Shown here: piece after piece, positions 9,892 through 22,342 of the stretch | How positions within the stretch are numbered: position 1 is the stretch's first letter | Layout of the letters: each line of letters starts with the position of its first letter | Origin: Rhipidocladum racemiflorum | Lineage: Eukaryota > Streptophyta > Magnoliopsida > Poales > Poaceae | Direction: 5' to 3' | DNA: 64,000 bases | Assembly (NCBI GenBank): GCA_036346355.1 | Contig: CM070588.1 | Span: 15,795,914 to 15,859,913 of the forward strand | Translations under genes and position numbers: made by a program | Notes under the pieces: model-generated | The model's input: the letters and a program-made list of their open reading frames with translations, nothing else | Told to the model about the DNA's origin: nothing | Database searches by the model: none

Positions 9892-11651
9892 TGTAGGATC
9901 GAAGTATACGAATATAGCAATCAGAGGGGGGTGAATGATTGTGCGGAAGCTAAAACCAAATTCTTGATCTACTAAAAGTTCACCCCAAAACAGAACCAAA
10001 TAATTGCCTCGTTTTCGACAAAAACAGAATGATAGAGGTTTGGTAAAACGAGAATTCCCGGAGATCCAACCGTCGAAACGATCTGAAATTTGGACACAAG
10101 AAACTAGATTCCAATACGAATCGAACCCAAAAAGAATCAGCTCGATCGGACTTACGGATCAAAAGTTATGAGCTTCGTAAGCTTGCTGATCCAGAACTTG
10201 ACGAGAATCAATCTAATCAAAACTTCAAGATTAAACAAGAACGACAAAAGATTGATCAACTGGACTTTGAGAAACACTAGATCAATACCCTAGAGAGGTT
10301 TTTGATGGATCAAATCAAGATAAAACTTAAAGAACAAAAACCAATCTAGAACTAGAACAAGCATGCAAACAAGAACCAAAAAGAGAACGTTGAAGCAATG
10401 CGGGAACTAGAAGAATTGATCTTTATTTCTTTTGTCTAAAGTACTCCCATCAAAAGAGTACAAACCCTAAACTTTGAGCCCAAGGCTCTATGCGCCTAGC
10501 TCTCCTCAATTCGATGCTCTTCAACAGGAGACAACCCCTCCTATTTAAAGCACCAACCCACAAGGAGTTCTGAATACGATTCCTATTCCCTAAAAGGAAT
10601 CTGTATCCAACACAACTCTACTTGGCCCAACCTGGCCGAGTACAACTCTTGCACGCGTATGGCAACCCTACCATACTCACGTGACTAACACTTTGCACGC
10701 GTATGGCCACCTTCCATACTCACGTGACTAACACTTTGCACGCGAATGACCTCCTGCCATTCTCACGTGACTAACCATTCTTCATGTGCACCATTCTCTT
10801 AGCCCGAACGTCCCGCATGACATCCTTGACCACCAAGACCTCAGTTCCTCCTGAACCTAGTCCCGAACCTCAGTTCCTCCATGAACCTAGTTCCGGTCCC
10901 GTCATCGACCACGTTCGTCTTCGAGCAATACCTGCACATGAACAAACCACAAAACAATTCCGAGCACAAGTCCACGACTTGACTCACATCAATCCATGCA
11001 AATACTCACACGAGCATTGCATAAAGTCCATTTCAAAAGAAGCATCATGAAATTCTCACAAATTTCATAATCCCAAAAATGAATCAAACACAATTCCAAT
11101 TTTGCTCAAAACCCTAATCGAGCAAAAACGCATTCACGACGGACCAACAAAATCGGTCCGGCGTACACATGAAAAAGTCACTCAAAAAACCATTCACGAC
11201 GGACCAACAAAATCGGTCCGGTGTACAAGTGAAAGTCTCGGTTTCAAGAAGAAATCTTTCCGGCGAAAACACGCTCACGATGCACTAAAAGAAATCAGTC
11301 CGTCGTACATGCGAAATCAATTCTCAAAGCCGCTTACGATCGACCAAAGAAATTGGTCCGACGTACATGCAAAACTTATCGTTCCTTGGAAAATTGAGTC
11401 CGGCTCGAATCTCAAAAGCATGTCCACGATGCACTCCAAAACTTGGTCCGTTGTACATGGGAAAGTGCCAAAACATGTTTACGACAGACCAACAAAGTTT
11501 GTCCGTCGTAGATGGGAAACTTACTGTTTTCTTTAAGTTTGGTCCGGCGCCAAAGCGAAACTTACTGTTTCTTGTCAAATTGTCAAAACACATGAACAAA
11601 CACATTTTGCAAATTCAATTCTAAGCCAATTTTTCAGCACATGATTTCACA
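9892..11651 (-). repeat. 5' LTR of copia A (1760 bp)
   Basis: The plus strand reads TGTAGGATCGAAG ... GATTTCACA, so on the - strand it starts TGTGAAATC and ends ATCCTACA. It is homologous to LTRs at 28079-29740 and 36162-37873. The plus-strand sequence CTATTTAAAG at 10541-10550 gives a TATA-like signal on the - strand. The region 11125-11560 is a palindromic minisatellite. Confidence 0.9.
11125..11560 (-). repeat. Palindromic minisatellite in copia A LTR
   Basis: Imperfect units of about 50-60 bp each hold GACCAA, a short spacer and TTGGTCCG, then GCGTACATGCGAAA. The first two units (around 11130-11175 and 11190-11235) are almost identical. The paired GGACCAA/TTGGTCC arms could form hairpins. 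Confidence 0.8.
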
Positions 11652-13070
11652 GATAAATACCAATTTGCTGTATGACACCTTGATTATTTAAGTATGTGCC
11701 ATGATCCCTTGTCACCCTAGTTGTGGATTACTAGTTGGACATTATTAAATCGCCAACATGGGTTTAGACCGTTGTAGTATACTGCTTAGACCTGCTACGT
11801 GCTCATAACATGATTTTGGATAATCAAATGTTAATATTGACTTAATGATATATTGAACCTGTTTTGGAAAGGTATCATGTGATGTTGATGTCACGTGGTG
11901 CATGATAATCAACTGGGGTTTGATAAACGCTTTCGACCGGGCATGTGGCAAGAGTAATCAGTGGGCCAGTTGTGGCATTGGGAGTGTTGATTTGGTTCTT
12001 CTGGTAGTCTTGCCCTGGTCACCCTAAGGACTTCACCTTGCAAGCCTTTGAACTGGGTCTAACGTGCAACCACATGTCTCAGAATGGGACGGACCTAGTT
12101 GACTAAGTTACTAATAACGCACTGTGGGACCTCAGGAGGTCAACTACACCCTTTGTGTAAGTTGTACGGGGAGCGTCATCGGGCCGAGGCCAGTACCCAT
12201 CTAACGGTTGATTGGCCTAGACTTCGCCTTAGCGAAGGGAAGGGTTAGTGCGCAATAACCGGAGGACCACTTGTATTGTTAGAAGTTTCCAAAAGACTTT
12301 GTTACGGAACTTCGCCTTTGTGGTGTTTGATCAGTATCTTGTGGGTAAAGTGCATAACCTCTGCAGAGTTTAGAATCTATTCGAATAGCCGTGTCCGCGA
12401 ATTGACATCGCTCGAATTACAATCAAGGGTTAGATTTTCTCAAAAATAACTTTGGTTTGAAAGGTTGGGCCAGATTAATAATGAAGTTGATGGAAATGTG
12501 GTTTAGGATGGGAAAGATGTTTACCAAACATTCTTGAATAGTTACTTATGCTTTACTTATTTCTACCGCTTTGAATCTACTTACATTACTTTTCAAATGT
12601 CAAGCATCGCAAATATACCTTGAGCTATTCCTTTGTACCAAGCCATGCATGTAGTATATTAGCTTGCATTCTGCAGCATGACTTGCCGAGTACCAAGTAC
12701 TCAACCTTGCCTCAACACAACACCGCTTGAAGAGGAGACTACACCAACTTTGGAGGAGGAACTCCAAGAGGATCCGCTCGCTTAGGGAAGCGAGCCCACT
12801 GGCTGCCTGTGGTATACGGATGGCGCCCGCAAGTTACTTGATTTTCCGCCGCTATTATTTTTCTCTCGAATAAGCTTCGCTATGAGGCATATATTTGTAA
12901 CTTGACCATAAGGTCAAGTAACCAGTTTGACTATTTAAATAAAGTACTTTATTGGTACCGAGTGGTATGATTGTGATATTTACCGATGTTAAGACTGTGT
13001 GCACTAGCGCGTTCCTGGACTAGTGCTGAATACACAGAGGGTCCGGATTTGCATATTCGGGGTCCCGACA
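11652..13070 (+). repeat. 5' LTR of chromovirus, 3' part only (1419 bp)
   Basis: Aligns end to end with 20804-22212 of the 3' LTR and ends GGGGTCCCGACA, the same terminus. The start is cut at GATAAATACC by the copia A LTR. Confidence 0.92.
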
Positions 13071-13074
13071 GAGG

Positions 13075-13092
13075 TGGTATCAGAGCCAGGTT
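13075..13092 (+). promoter_or_regulatory. Primer-binding site (tRNA-Met) of chromovirus
   Basis: TGGTATCAGAGCCAGGTT lies four bases after the LTR. The first 12 bases match the 3' end complement of plant initiator tRNA-Met. Confidence 0.9.
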
Positions 13093-13287
13093 GACTGTAG
13101 GCTCAACCCTAGCTAGAATGGTCGTAGTGAGGAAAAAACCTATTTTCTAAAGCTAAAAATTTGTCAAAATAAGAAATGACATCTCGACTTATCCCCTTCT
13201 CTCTTTTCTTGTCTCTTGCTGAAATTTTCCCTTACCTTGTCACACTTTAAAAATTCCGAGTTCTTACGCAAAGCACTCTTGTGACAG

Positions 13288-14002
13288 ATGGAGGAAGAGT
13301 TCAACTACGTTGATCTAGGAGTTGGTCACGCCATGGAACTTTGGCATATGCTACAAATTCCTGAGATTTTGAGAAGCCCCAATACCAAGTAGAAGTGATC
13401 GACAAGCGGGATTGATCAAGGCTTGTGACGTAAAGATTGAGGTACCTGCTAGGAAGAAGGGCCAGTGCAATCGCCTCGATACACTGCAGACCGCCAGAGA
13501 TCTACAATGCAGATGGGTATCCAAGAAGTATCACGACGAGCAATGCGGCACATTACTCAGATTCACGCCAGAGAATTGAGAGCACGGTGTTCCGTTATCA
13601 TCCGCGCAGCGACAACCTTCTTGACCAAGGCGATTCAGATGAGGATGCCACGGTTACACAGCTTGGCACGATTTGTTGTCGCCCAAGAGGATGTACTAGA
13701 TAATACAAGCAAGGAGCTACGAAGGCCCGCAAGGAGATCACGACAGAGAAAACAGATGGCGGAAGCTCAAGAGTATGTGGCACACCTTCTCGCGAAGGAT
13801 TGACGAGTTGGAGATGACTTTGTACGGCTGCACTCCAGCCAAGATTGAGCTACACGAGCCAGATCCAGAGGAGTCGATCTCGATGAGGACACCGCTTCTT
13901 CGACTACCACAGAGGACACAGCTTGCTGGACATGGCAATCGCTTTCGCGCCTATGCCGCAAAGATCCGCACTCCAGGCCGTGGAGGTTTTCTCGATGAGT
14001 GA
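13288..14002 (+). pseudogene. Decayed leader ORF (orf0-like) upstream of gag
   Basis: An ATG at 13288 opens MEEEFNYVDLG, but stops follow soon after. Longer open pieces are at 13465-13803 (112 codons; Arg-rich, no known motif) and 13775-14002 (RIDELEMTLYG, then HEPDPEESISMRTPLLR). The stretches overlap and shift frame, as in one older ORF of about 230 codons. Rice RIRE3/RIRE8-type elements are reported to carry an extra ORF in this position. Whether this is its homologue needs a database comparison. Function is unknown. Confidence 0.45.
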
Positions 14003-14284
14003 GCATAGGTTCTATAGTGAGACTCCTTCGCCGAGTCGCGTCATAGAATAAAGAGTCACCCTTTAGGCGCCGACTCCAAAGTGTTAGTTCGATTTGGATT
14101 TTCATTTGTTTGTTGAGTGTGCAAGATGTGTTGCAAGGCCCTTAGGCATTGTAAGCAACCATACCAAGTTATTAATATCAATAATAAAGTTGGACCTTAA
14201 AGTACACCTTTCGCCTCGCATAAGTTCCATATTACTTGTCTATTCTTGTTTCCTCTCATCTCTAAACCTAGAGCAAATCGACAG

Positions 14285-15240
14285 ATGGTGAATACCCGTG
14301 GAAACTTTGGAGGCAATGGAAGCGGTTCTCGCCAAAGAGAAAACCCCAATGAGGGAGCACCAGCACCGCCACCGGATGTGCAGAATTTCGAGCTTTTCTT
14401 GCTGCCCTGCACTCAGTTGATGCATGCTATGATGCAACAAATGCAACACGCCACCGCCAGGCCATCGCTAATCAAGTTAATCAGTGACCACGCCAGAATA
14501 CAAGGCTGTCGAGTTCATGAGAACTCACCCACCCACTTTCTCTCGGGAATGCCAATCCATTGGAGGCCGATGATTGGTTAAGATCAATCGAGAGGAAGCT
14601 ACACATAGCTCAATGCATAGGAAATGAGAAGGTACTCTACGCTTCTCATCACCTGGAAGGAACAAATTACGAATGGTGGGAGAACTTCGTGCCACGCAAG
14701 AGAACCCTCAAGATATCACTTGGGAAGAGTTCACAAATGCATTCCGACAAGATCACGTGCCTCAAGGAATCATGGACCTTAAGAAGGAGGAGTTTAGAGC
14801 ATCAAGCAAGGTAATCACCAGCTGGTCGACTACCCGAACAAGTTCACACAGCTAGCACGCTACGCACCGAGGATGTAGCGACGGATAAAGCCGCATACCT
14901 CGCTTATGAAGGGACTTAACTCAGATTGCAAGTAGGATTGATCACCCACACCTTCCTGCATTTCCAAGAGTTGGTGAATAAGGCGCTTATTCTTGAGGAC
15001 AAGCGCAAGGAACTGGATGAGAACAGAAGCGCAGGATGCAACAAAGAAGGATCACGCCAGGAACGCAACAATACCGAGAGTTGCACCAAATCAATTCTTC
15101 AGATTCCAACCACGTAATGCAACAAGGACACCATCCTCAAAGCACCAAGACCTGTCAATCGTAACTACTGCACTCCCACTGCTAGAAACGCTGCTCCAGG
15201 CAAATAGAAGGAACAAGTGAGACGCCGCTACAATCGCAAT
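14285..15240 (+). pseudogene. gag: gag of chromovirus, frameshifted
   Basis: ATG at 14285 begins MVNTRGNFGGNGSGSRQ, the usual opening of Del/Tekay-type gag. The frame holds to about 14578, then continues in another frame as EADDWLRSIERKLHIAQC and NYEWWENF (the retrotransposon gag core), then in a third (KALILEDKRKELDENR). The zinc-knuckle region expected near 15240-15330 is not readable as one frame. The product would be Gag, the particle shell protein. Small insertions and deletions sit between otherwise clean coding stretches. Confidence 0.8.
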
Positions 15241-15299
15241 GAGCCGTGACACTTTGCCAACAGCTTGTCCAAAGAAGACAGCAGGAGTGACCCCGCCGC

Positions 15300-18200
15300 T
15301 TCAATCTAGGAACCACCCCAGCTAGGACGCCAAAGACCAGGAGCCACACCCTGCATCGTGGTGAGAGGCCGAGTCAACCATGTCACCACAGATGCACCGC
15401 AGAATGCTACTGACGTCAGATCGGGTAAGTTACTTGTTAACTCAAGACTGCAACAGCTTTGTTTGACTCGAGCTTCAGATTCGCTTGTTTCGCAAGGCTT
15501 TGCTACTAGAAATAATTTGAGGATTGCAAGACTTAGATGCATGCTTTTAGTTCAAACCCTGGTTCCGAACTCCGAACGAAAGTAGGATGTTCCGGTGAGA
15601 ATACTAATAGATGGAATAGAGTTCCTAGCAAACCTTATTATTTTGGAGACCCGCACCTTAGACGTTATTTTGGGAATGGATTGGTTATCCAAGCACAAGG
15701 TCAGTATTGGATTGTGGACGAAGGACTATCTCGCTTGAGAGCCCGTGGGAAGAAAGTGGAATTTCAAGCCACCGCAGCTAGAGATGGACAGCTTGATGGT
15801 TAACAGCACCAAGGCAATCAGCATAGAGGATGTCTCAAGAGTGAATGAGTACCCAGATGTTTTTCCCGAAGATCTACCTGGTATGCCGCCAGACAGGACA
15901 TAGAGTTTGTGATAGAGCTTGTACTGCACAAAGACCGATAGCAAAGAGACCCTATCGGATGTCCACCGAGGAGTTGGTTGAGATGAAGAAACAAATAGAA
16001 GAGTTAATGGAGAAAGAATTTATCGACCGAGTTCACACCGTGGGGAGCACCGCTTTGTTTGTCAAGAAAAAGGACGGAAGTTTCAGGATGTGCATCGACT
16101 ACCGTGCACTCAATGAAGTCACCGTGAAGAATAAGTATCCGCTACCCAGATTGATGATTTGTTTGATCACCGAGAGGAGCCGGAGTTTTCTCCAAAATTG
16201 ATCTTAGATCGATACCATCGCTGAAGATCCGATCGTAAGATATTCAAGATCGCATTCTCGCCAAGATATGGACATTACGAGTTTACTGTTATGTCCTTTG
16301 GATCGATTTAATGCGCCAAATTTATTTCATGAATATGATGAATAAGGTGTTCATGGAATATTTGGACAAGTTTGTCGTCGTGTTCATAGATGATATCCTA
16401 ATCTACTCCAAGACAGGAGGATGAACATGCCGAACACTTAAGGCGAAGTTTTGGAAAAGCTGAGGAACAAAGCAACTTTTCGCCAAGTTCAGCAAGTGTG
16501 ATTTTTGGAAGGACAAGGTGGAGTTTCTTGGACATGTAATGACCGCAGAAGGAGTCGCCGAGATCCAAGCAAAGTAGAAGCTGTGTTACATTGGGAGCAA
16601 ATGCAAAGACCGTGACCTGCATTCGGAGTTTCCTTGGAATGGCAGGATACTACCGCCGCTTTCATCGAAGGCTTCTCGACAATTGCGAAACCTCTTACGC
16701 AATTGTCAAGAAGGAAAAGAAGTTTGCCTGGACGCTTAATGTGAGAAAGGATTTCAGAGTCAAGAAGCGATTGACATCAAGACCGGTGTTAGTTCTACCG
16801 GATGTTGCTCAAAGCTTCGATATTTATTGTGACGATCGCGCCAAGGACTTGGATGTGTGCCGATGCGAATGGAAAGGTCGCCGCTATGCATCAAGGCGCT
16901 TGAGGCCGCATGAGGAAAATTATCCGACACATGACTTAGAGTTAGTCCGTAGTGCATGCCTTGAAGATATGGCGTCATTATCTCGATCGGAAACAGATGT
17001 GAAGTATATACGGATCATAAGAGCCTTAAGTACATATTCACCCAATCGGATCTCGAATATGAGGCAGAGGAGATGGTTAGAGTTGATCAAGGACTATAAT
17101 GTTGGGATCCATTACCACCCGGAAGGCCAACGAGTAGCCGATGCTCGAGTCGGAAAAGCCATACCGTGAGTACGCTGCTAGCCACAATTCAGATGAGTTA
17201 TGTGAGGATCTTCGTAAAAATGAAGATTGAGGTTGTACCTAGCGGATTCTGGCCGCATTAGAAGTAAAGCCTACCCTAGAGGATCAGATCCGAGAAGGAC
17301 AGAGGGATGATGACAAGATCCGCAGGATCAAGTCCATCAAGGAAGAAGGCAAGGCAAAGGACTTCAAGTTGATGAGCAAGGCACGTTGTGGATGAAGGAT
17401 CGCATTTGTGTGCCTAACAAAAAGGAGTCAAGCGCTTGATTCTAGAAGAAGCCCATGACTCCAAGTACTCGATTCATCCCGAAGCGCCAAGATGTATCAG
17501 ATCTCAAGGAGAGATTCTCGTGGCCGAGTATGAAACGTGAAGTTGCCGAGCATGTTGCATTGTGCGACGTATGCCGTAGAGTCAAGGCAATGCATCGAGA
17601 CCAGCAGGATTGCTACAAATTACCGAGAATACCTCGAGTGGAAGTGGGAGGAAATCGGAATGGATTTCATTACCGGTTTGCCTAAGACTCAAGGAGGTTA
17701 TGACTCCATATGGGTTATAGTGGATCGCTTGACTAAAGTAGCCCATTTTATCCCCGTGAAGACCACTTACTCGGAGATAAATTAGCGTAATTGTACATGA
17801 TCGTGATTGTCTGCTTGCACGGAGTGCCAAAGAGGATTGTATCTTACAGAGGTACCCAATTTACCTCAAGGTTCGAATAAGTTGCATGAAGCCATGGGAA
17901 CCCGCTTGAACTTCAAGATGACTTATCATCCACAAACGGATGGACAAACCGAAAGAGTCAACCAGATTCGAGGATATGTTGAGAGCTTGTGCATTAGCTT
18001 ATGCTACCTCTTGGGATAAGAGTTTGCCGTGATGCCGAAGTTCGCCATAACAATAGTTATCGTGCTAGTTTACGATGTCACCTTTGAGGCATCAGATGGA
18101 CGACCATGCTCGGACGCCATTGAATTGGAATGAGACCGGCGAGCGCCGTGTCTCTGGCCTGATATTCTTCAGGAGGCTGAAGAGCAGATCGCCATGATTA

Positions 18201-18692
18201 GGGAAAGGTTGAAGATAGCCCAATCACGACAAAAGAGTTATGCTGACAATCGTCGCAGGGATTTGAGTTTTGAACCAGACGACTTTGTATACCTCAGAGT
18301 TACGCCTCTCAGGGGAGTTAAGAGGTTCCATGCCAAAGGGAAACTCGCACTCGCTATGTTGGACCATTTAAGATTTTGAGCCGCAGAGGTGAAGTTGCTT
18401 ATCAACCGAGTTGCCACAACAAGTTAGCAGGAGTGCATGATGTATTCCATGTGTCCTAGCTTGAAGAAGTGTCTCCGAGTTCCCGAGGAAATGCACACCG
18501 CTAGAGTTAATTGAGTTGCAAGAGGATTTGACTTACAAGGAGCATCCCGTGAAGATTTTGGACACTATGGATCGAGAGACTAGAAATAAGTCAACCCGCT
18601 TCAGTAGAGTTCAAAGGAGCAACCATGAAGAAAGCGAAGCAACTTGGGAGCGAAGAGGAATTGAGGAAAGAGTTTCCAAACCTATTCCTTAG
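15300..18692 (+). pseudogene. pol: pol of chromovirus: protease, RT, RNase H, integrase, chromodomain; multiply frameshifted
   Basis: Protease remnants lie at 15540-15800. RT spans 15960-16590 (KKKDGSFRMCIDYRALNE; catalytic F-I-D-D at 16383-16394). RNase H lies at 16591-17169, including YCDDRAKDL and the ENYPTHDLEL segment. The integrase zinc finger (VALCDVCRRVKA) is at 17540-17590 and the core (GMDFITGLPKT) at about 17655-17700. The C-terminal segment is at 18194-18420. A chromodomain-like tail is read at about 18515-18692 (YKEHPVKILD, then SNHEESEATWE), with stop TAG at 18690-18692. The chromodomain places the element among chromoviruses, where this domain guides integration to marked chromatin. 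More than ten frame breaks make it inactive. Confidence 0.88.
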
Positions 18693-18720
18693 TTAGCCCT
18701 CAATCTCTGGACTAGATTCT

Positions 18721-18735
18721 ATTAAGGGGGAGGTT
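18721..18735 (+). promoter_or_regulatory. Polypurine tract of chromovirus
   Basis: ATTAAGGGGGAGGTT directly precedes the LTR start TGTAACACCCC. Confidence 0.85.
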
Positions 18736-21700
18736 TGTAACACCCCAAAATTTTGCTTTTCTTAAATTCATGTGTGATTTGGCACATTGGTGAATTTTTG
18801 GAATTTTCTCGAATTTATTTGGATTTATTTGGAATTTATTTGAATTTATTCCATTTTGAAATAATTAAAGAATTTAATTTTGCAAATAAAATTTTGTTGG
18901 AAATATTTTATTTAAGTCCCAAATACCTAAAATATTTTCCAGAATTTTTCTGAATTTTTCCGAGTATTTTGCTATTTTTAATGAATTAAATGAATTATCG
19001 GGAATTATTTTAAATATTAAATCGCTGGAAATTCAAGTCGGGTCAAGCATCGTTTCATCCGATCGAGCCCGAGTCGACTCGAGTTCGAGTCCGACCCGAG
19101 CCACGTGACTCGACCAAACCAACTCAAAACCTAATCGATCCCAACCGCTGATCAAGACCCAACGGCCAGATCTTCCCGCATCGCTTCTGGCCGAATCCAA
19201 GACGGATCCGATCGCCCCACGCCGATCATGGCCGCTGATCGTGCTACGGACGGCCGTGCGCCATCGTTCCCGCCGAGTCCGAGCCGACTCTCCGCCGCGA
19301 CGCCGCTGCGGTAGGATTAGGGTTCCGCCCCAGGCGCTGCATGCCGAGGGCATTTAAATACCGGTGGTACCCGAGGACCGCCGTGACTTCGCCGCACTTC
19401 TCTCGCCTCTACCTCACCGAGCCTCACCGCCAGAGATCCGCCGGAATCGCCGCCGAGTCATAGCATCCTCCGCTGTGGTTTTGCTTGATTCCGCCGCCGT
19501 CGCCGCCCCTCGCCGCCATTGACCCCAGATCCGAACTCCACGGCCAGCGCACCGAAGAGACCCTTCACCTCGCCGAGCACGCCCCAAACGCTGCTCGTGT
19601 GGTCGCTGCCCTCGGGCCGGCAGCCACGACTTCGCGTGAAGCCATCGCCGACCCGAAGCTCCACCAACCGTCCGATCAAGATCCAAGGGCTCAGATCGCG
19701 CCACGCCACCCTCGGTGAGTTCCCCGTTGAAAATCCTAGATCTAATCTCAACCGCTGGATCTAGATCCAACGGCTTAGGTCATGCCACGTAGCGGAGCCG
19801 CACCAGTTAGATTGGGATCTCGACCGCTAGATCAAGATCCAACGGCCCAGATCAACCCGCGCGCCCAAGCACCGAGGCCCAAATTCAATCCTAGCCGCTT
19901 GTTTTCAAACCAACGGCTACGATCGTGCCACGTGTCCAGGGAGCCGAATCACGGCGCCACGCGGCGTCTGCTGGTTACCGACACGCTGGGCCCGCGTGTC
20001 GGCCGATCGCACCGCGGACGCCACCCATGACGCCATCGGTAGGTCCCACCGCCGCCACCGTGGCCGAGCCTCGCCGACGCCGGGCCGATGACGCTACCCG
20101 AGCGGGCCCACATGTCACCGACACGTGAGCCGTGGGACCGGGTCCACTGTGAGACCCGAGCCGAGCGTGGACCGAGTCCATGGACCGCCGACGCCACCAA
20201 CCAATCAGAGGCTGCCACGTGTCCAGCCGACGCAATAATTAATTTTCGAAAAAGAAAATGATTTATTAATTCGAAATAATGATTTCGCATTTTGTTTCAA
20301 ACTTCAAACGCTTATAACTTTTATGCTTTCAACTCCGATTTGAGTGATTCAAATTTCTAAATGTGTATAAAATTGAGATCTACCTAAATATGAATTTTAT
20401 TTAATTTTTGGACTAAAGTTTTTCTCTGCAAAATTATTTAATTGATTATTTAAACTTTAAATAATAATAACTTTTAACGCCTTAACTCCAAATTTGACGA
20501 TTCCAGTTTCGAAAAACTCATAAAATTATGCTCTCTCTGTTTATTGATTTTATTTGGATGTTTGGACACTTTTTGCCTATTGTTTATTCGTGTATTTGCT
20601 ATTTGCACGCTTTACGAGTAGACGTTGAAGTGCCTAAGGATTCAAGGAGAAGTATTAACTCAGATCCAACTCAAGACCAAGAACAAGTACTTTTTGAAGG
20701 CAAGTTGTGCTTTGACCATGTTGATCCTATTTCAAATCTATTTTGATTTAAACTATTGCATGCTAGTTCAATTAGAAAATACTTTGTTTAAACATGGGGT
20801 TAGATAAATACCAATTTGTCGTATGACACCTTGATTATTTAAGTATGTGCCATGATCCCTTGTCACCCTAGTTGTGGATTACTAGTTGGACATTATTAAA
20901 TCGCCAACATGGGTTTAGACCGTTGTAGTATAACGCTTAGACTCAAGCACGTGCTCATAACATGATTTTGGATAATCAAATGTTAATATTGACTTAATGA
21001 TATATTGAACCTGTTTTGGAAAGGTATCATGTGATGTTGATGTCACGTGGTGCATGATAATCAACTGGGTTTGATAAAACGCTGACCGGGCATGTGGCAA
21101 GAGTAATCAGTGGGCCATTGTGGCATTGGGAGTGTTGATTTGGTTCTTCTGTAGTCTTGCCCTGGTCACCCTAAGGACTTCACCTTGCAAGCCTTTGAAC
21201 TGGTCTAACGTGCAACCACATGTCTCAGAATGGGACGGACCTAGTTGACTAAGTTACTAATAACGCACTGTGGGACTCAGAGGTCAACTACACCCTTTGT
21301 GTAAGTTGTATCGGGAGCGCATCGGCCGAGGCCAGGTACCCATCTAACGGTTGATTGGCCTAGACTTCGCCTTAGCGAAGGGAAGGGTTAGTGCGCAATA
21401 ACCGGGGAGGACCACTTGTATTGTTAGAAGTTTCCAAAAGACTTTGTTACTGAACTCGCCTTGTGGTGTTTGACTCAGATCTTGTGGGTAAAGTGCATAA
21501 CCTCTGCAGAGTTTAGAATCTATTCGAATAGCCGTGTCCGCTGAATTGACATCGCCGGGAATTACAAATAAGGGTTAGATTTTCTCAAAAATAACTTTGG
21601 TTTGAAAGGTTGGGCCAGATTAATAATGAAGTTGATGGAAATGTGGTTTAGGATGGGAAAGATGTTTACCAAACATTCTTGAATAGTTACTTATGCTTTA

Positions 21701-22212
21701 CTTATTTCTACCGCCGAACCTACTTACATTACTTTTCAAATGTCAAGCATCGCAAATATACCTTGAGCTATTCCTTTGTACCAAGCCATGCATGTAGTAT
21801 ATTAGCTTGCATTCTCAGGCATGACTTGTCGAGTACCAAGTACTCACCCTTGCCTCAACACAACACCGCTTGAAGAGGAGACTACACCACTTTGGAGGAG
21901 GAACTCCAAGAGGATCCGTCGCTTAGGAAGCGAGCCCACCGCCTGCCTGTGGTATACTGGATGGCGCCACGAAGTTACTTGATTTTCCGCTACTATTATT
22001 TTTCTCTGAATAAGCTTCGCCTTGCGAGGCATATATTTGTAACTTGACCATAAGGTCAAGTAACCAGTTTGACTATTTAAATAAAGTACTTTATTGGTAC
22101 CGAGTGGTATGATTGTGATATTTACCGATGTTAAGACTGTGTGCACTAGCGCGTTCCTGGACTAGTGCTGAATACACAGAGGGTCCGGATTTGCAAATTC
22201 GGGGTCCCGACA
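18736..22212 (+). repeat. 3' LTR of chromovirus (3477 bp)
   Basis: Starts TGTAACACCCCAAAATTTTG and ends GGGGTCCCGACA. The first 280 bases are very A/T-rich. The region 19100-20230 is GC-rich with repeated dyads of the type CCGTTGGATC / GATCCAACGG. A TATA-like CATTTAAATACC lies at 19351-19362. The related solo LTR at 31240-34871 is 3632 bp. Confidence 0.93.
19120..20230 (+). repeat. Dispersed dyad motifs in chromovirus LTR
   Basis: Short inverted pairs such as GATCAAGATCCAACGG preceded by CCG(T/C)(T/C)(A/G)GATC and followed by CAGATC..GCCACGT occur about every 80-150 bases. They are better preserved in the solo LTR (31640-32530). Confidence 0.65.
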
Positions 22213-22342
22213 GTTTCATCTCAAAACGCATGTATTCCTTTTTGTAAATATCTTGGCGAACCTCTTTGACAGTGTTAGAACCCTCATGGTAATCACAAAG
22301 AGATTTCCATACATCATATGCGGATCGAAGATGAACCACGCG
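22213..22342 (-). pseudogene. gag: SIRE-type copia gag fragment (copia X)
   Basis: 130 bases almost identical to copia A 9476-9606, on the - strand (residues RSAYDVWKSLCDYHEGS). It starts exactly at the chromovirus LTR edge and stops abruptly at GAACCACGCG, where Tat-2 begins. It represents a third SIRE copy, because copia A and copia B each have their own version of this segment. Confidence 0.8.

Larger units (their letters stand above)
9025..11651 (-). mobile_element. Copia A: SIRE/Maximus-type Ty1/copia, 5' end only
   Basis: Read leftwards: 5' LTR (11651-9892), primer-binding site and the first part of gag, then interruption by Tat-1 at 9024. The rest of the element would lie left of the window. 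The gag is closely similar to copia B (27020-28026). The LTR right edge (TTTCACA) abuts GATAAATACC, which is internal to the chromovirus LTR (compare 20804). Copia A therefore inserted into that LTR. Confidence 0.85.
11652..22212 (+). mobile_element. Chromovirus: Ty3/gypsy (Tekay/Del, RIRE3/8-like), 5' LTR truncated
   Basis: A partial 5' LTR (11652-13070), initiator-Met primer site, leader with a decayed ORF, gag, pol with C-terminal chromodomain, polypurine tract, and a complete 3477-bp 3' LTR. The missing first 2.07 kb of the 5' LTR was cut off by copia A. Right flank is GTTTC, followed by SIRE gag, so the host of this insertion was another copia. Related LTRs are the solo LTR at 31240-34871 and the partial LTR at 63574. 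The coding region shows many small breaks. Confidence 0.9.

Noticed and set aside
13437..13803. Functional host regulatory gene in the chromovirus leader
   Set aside because: It lies between primer site and gag of the element, shifts frame repeatedly and is better explained as an element leader ORF.
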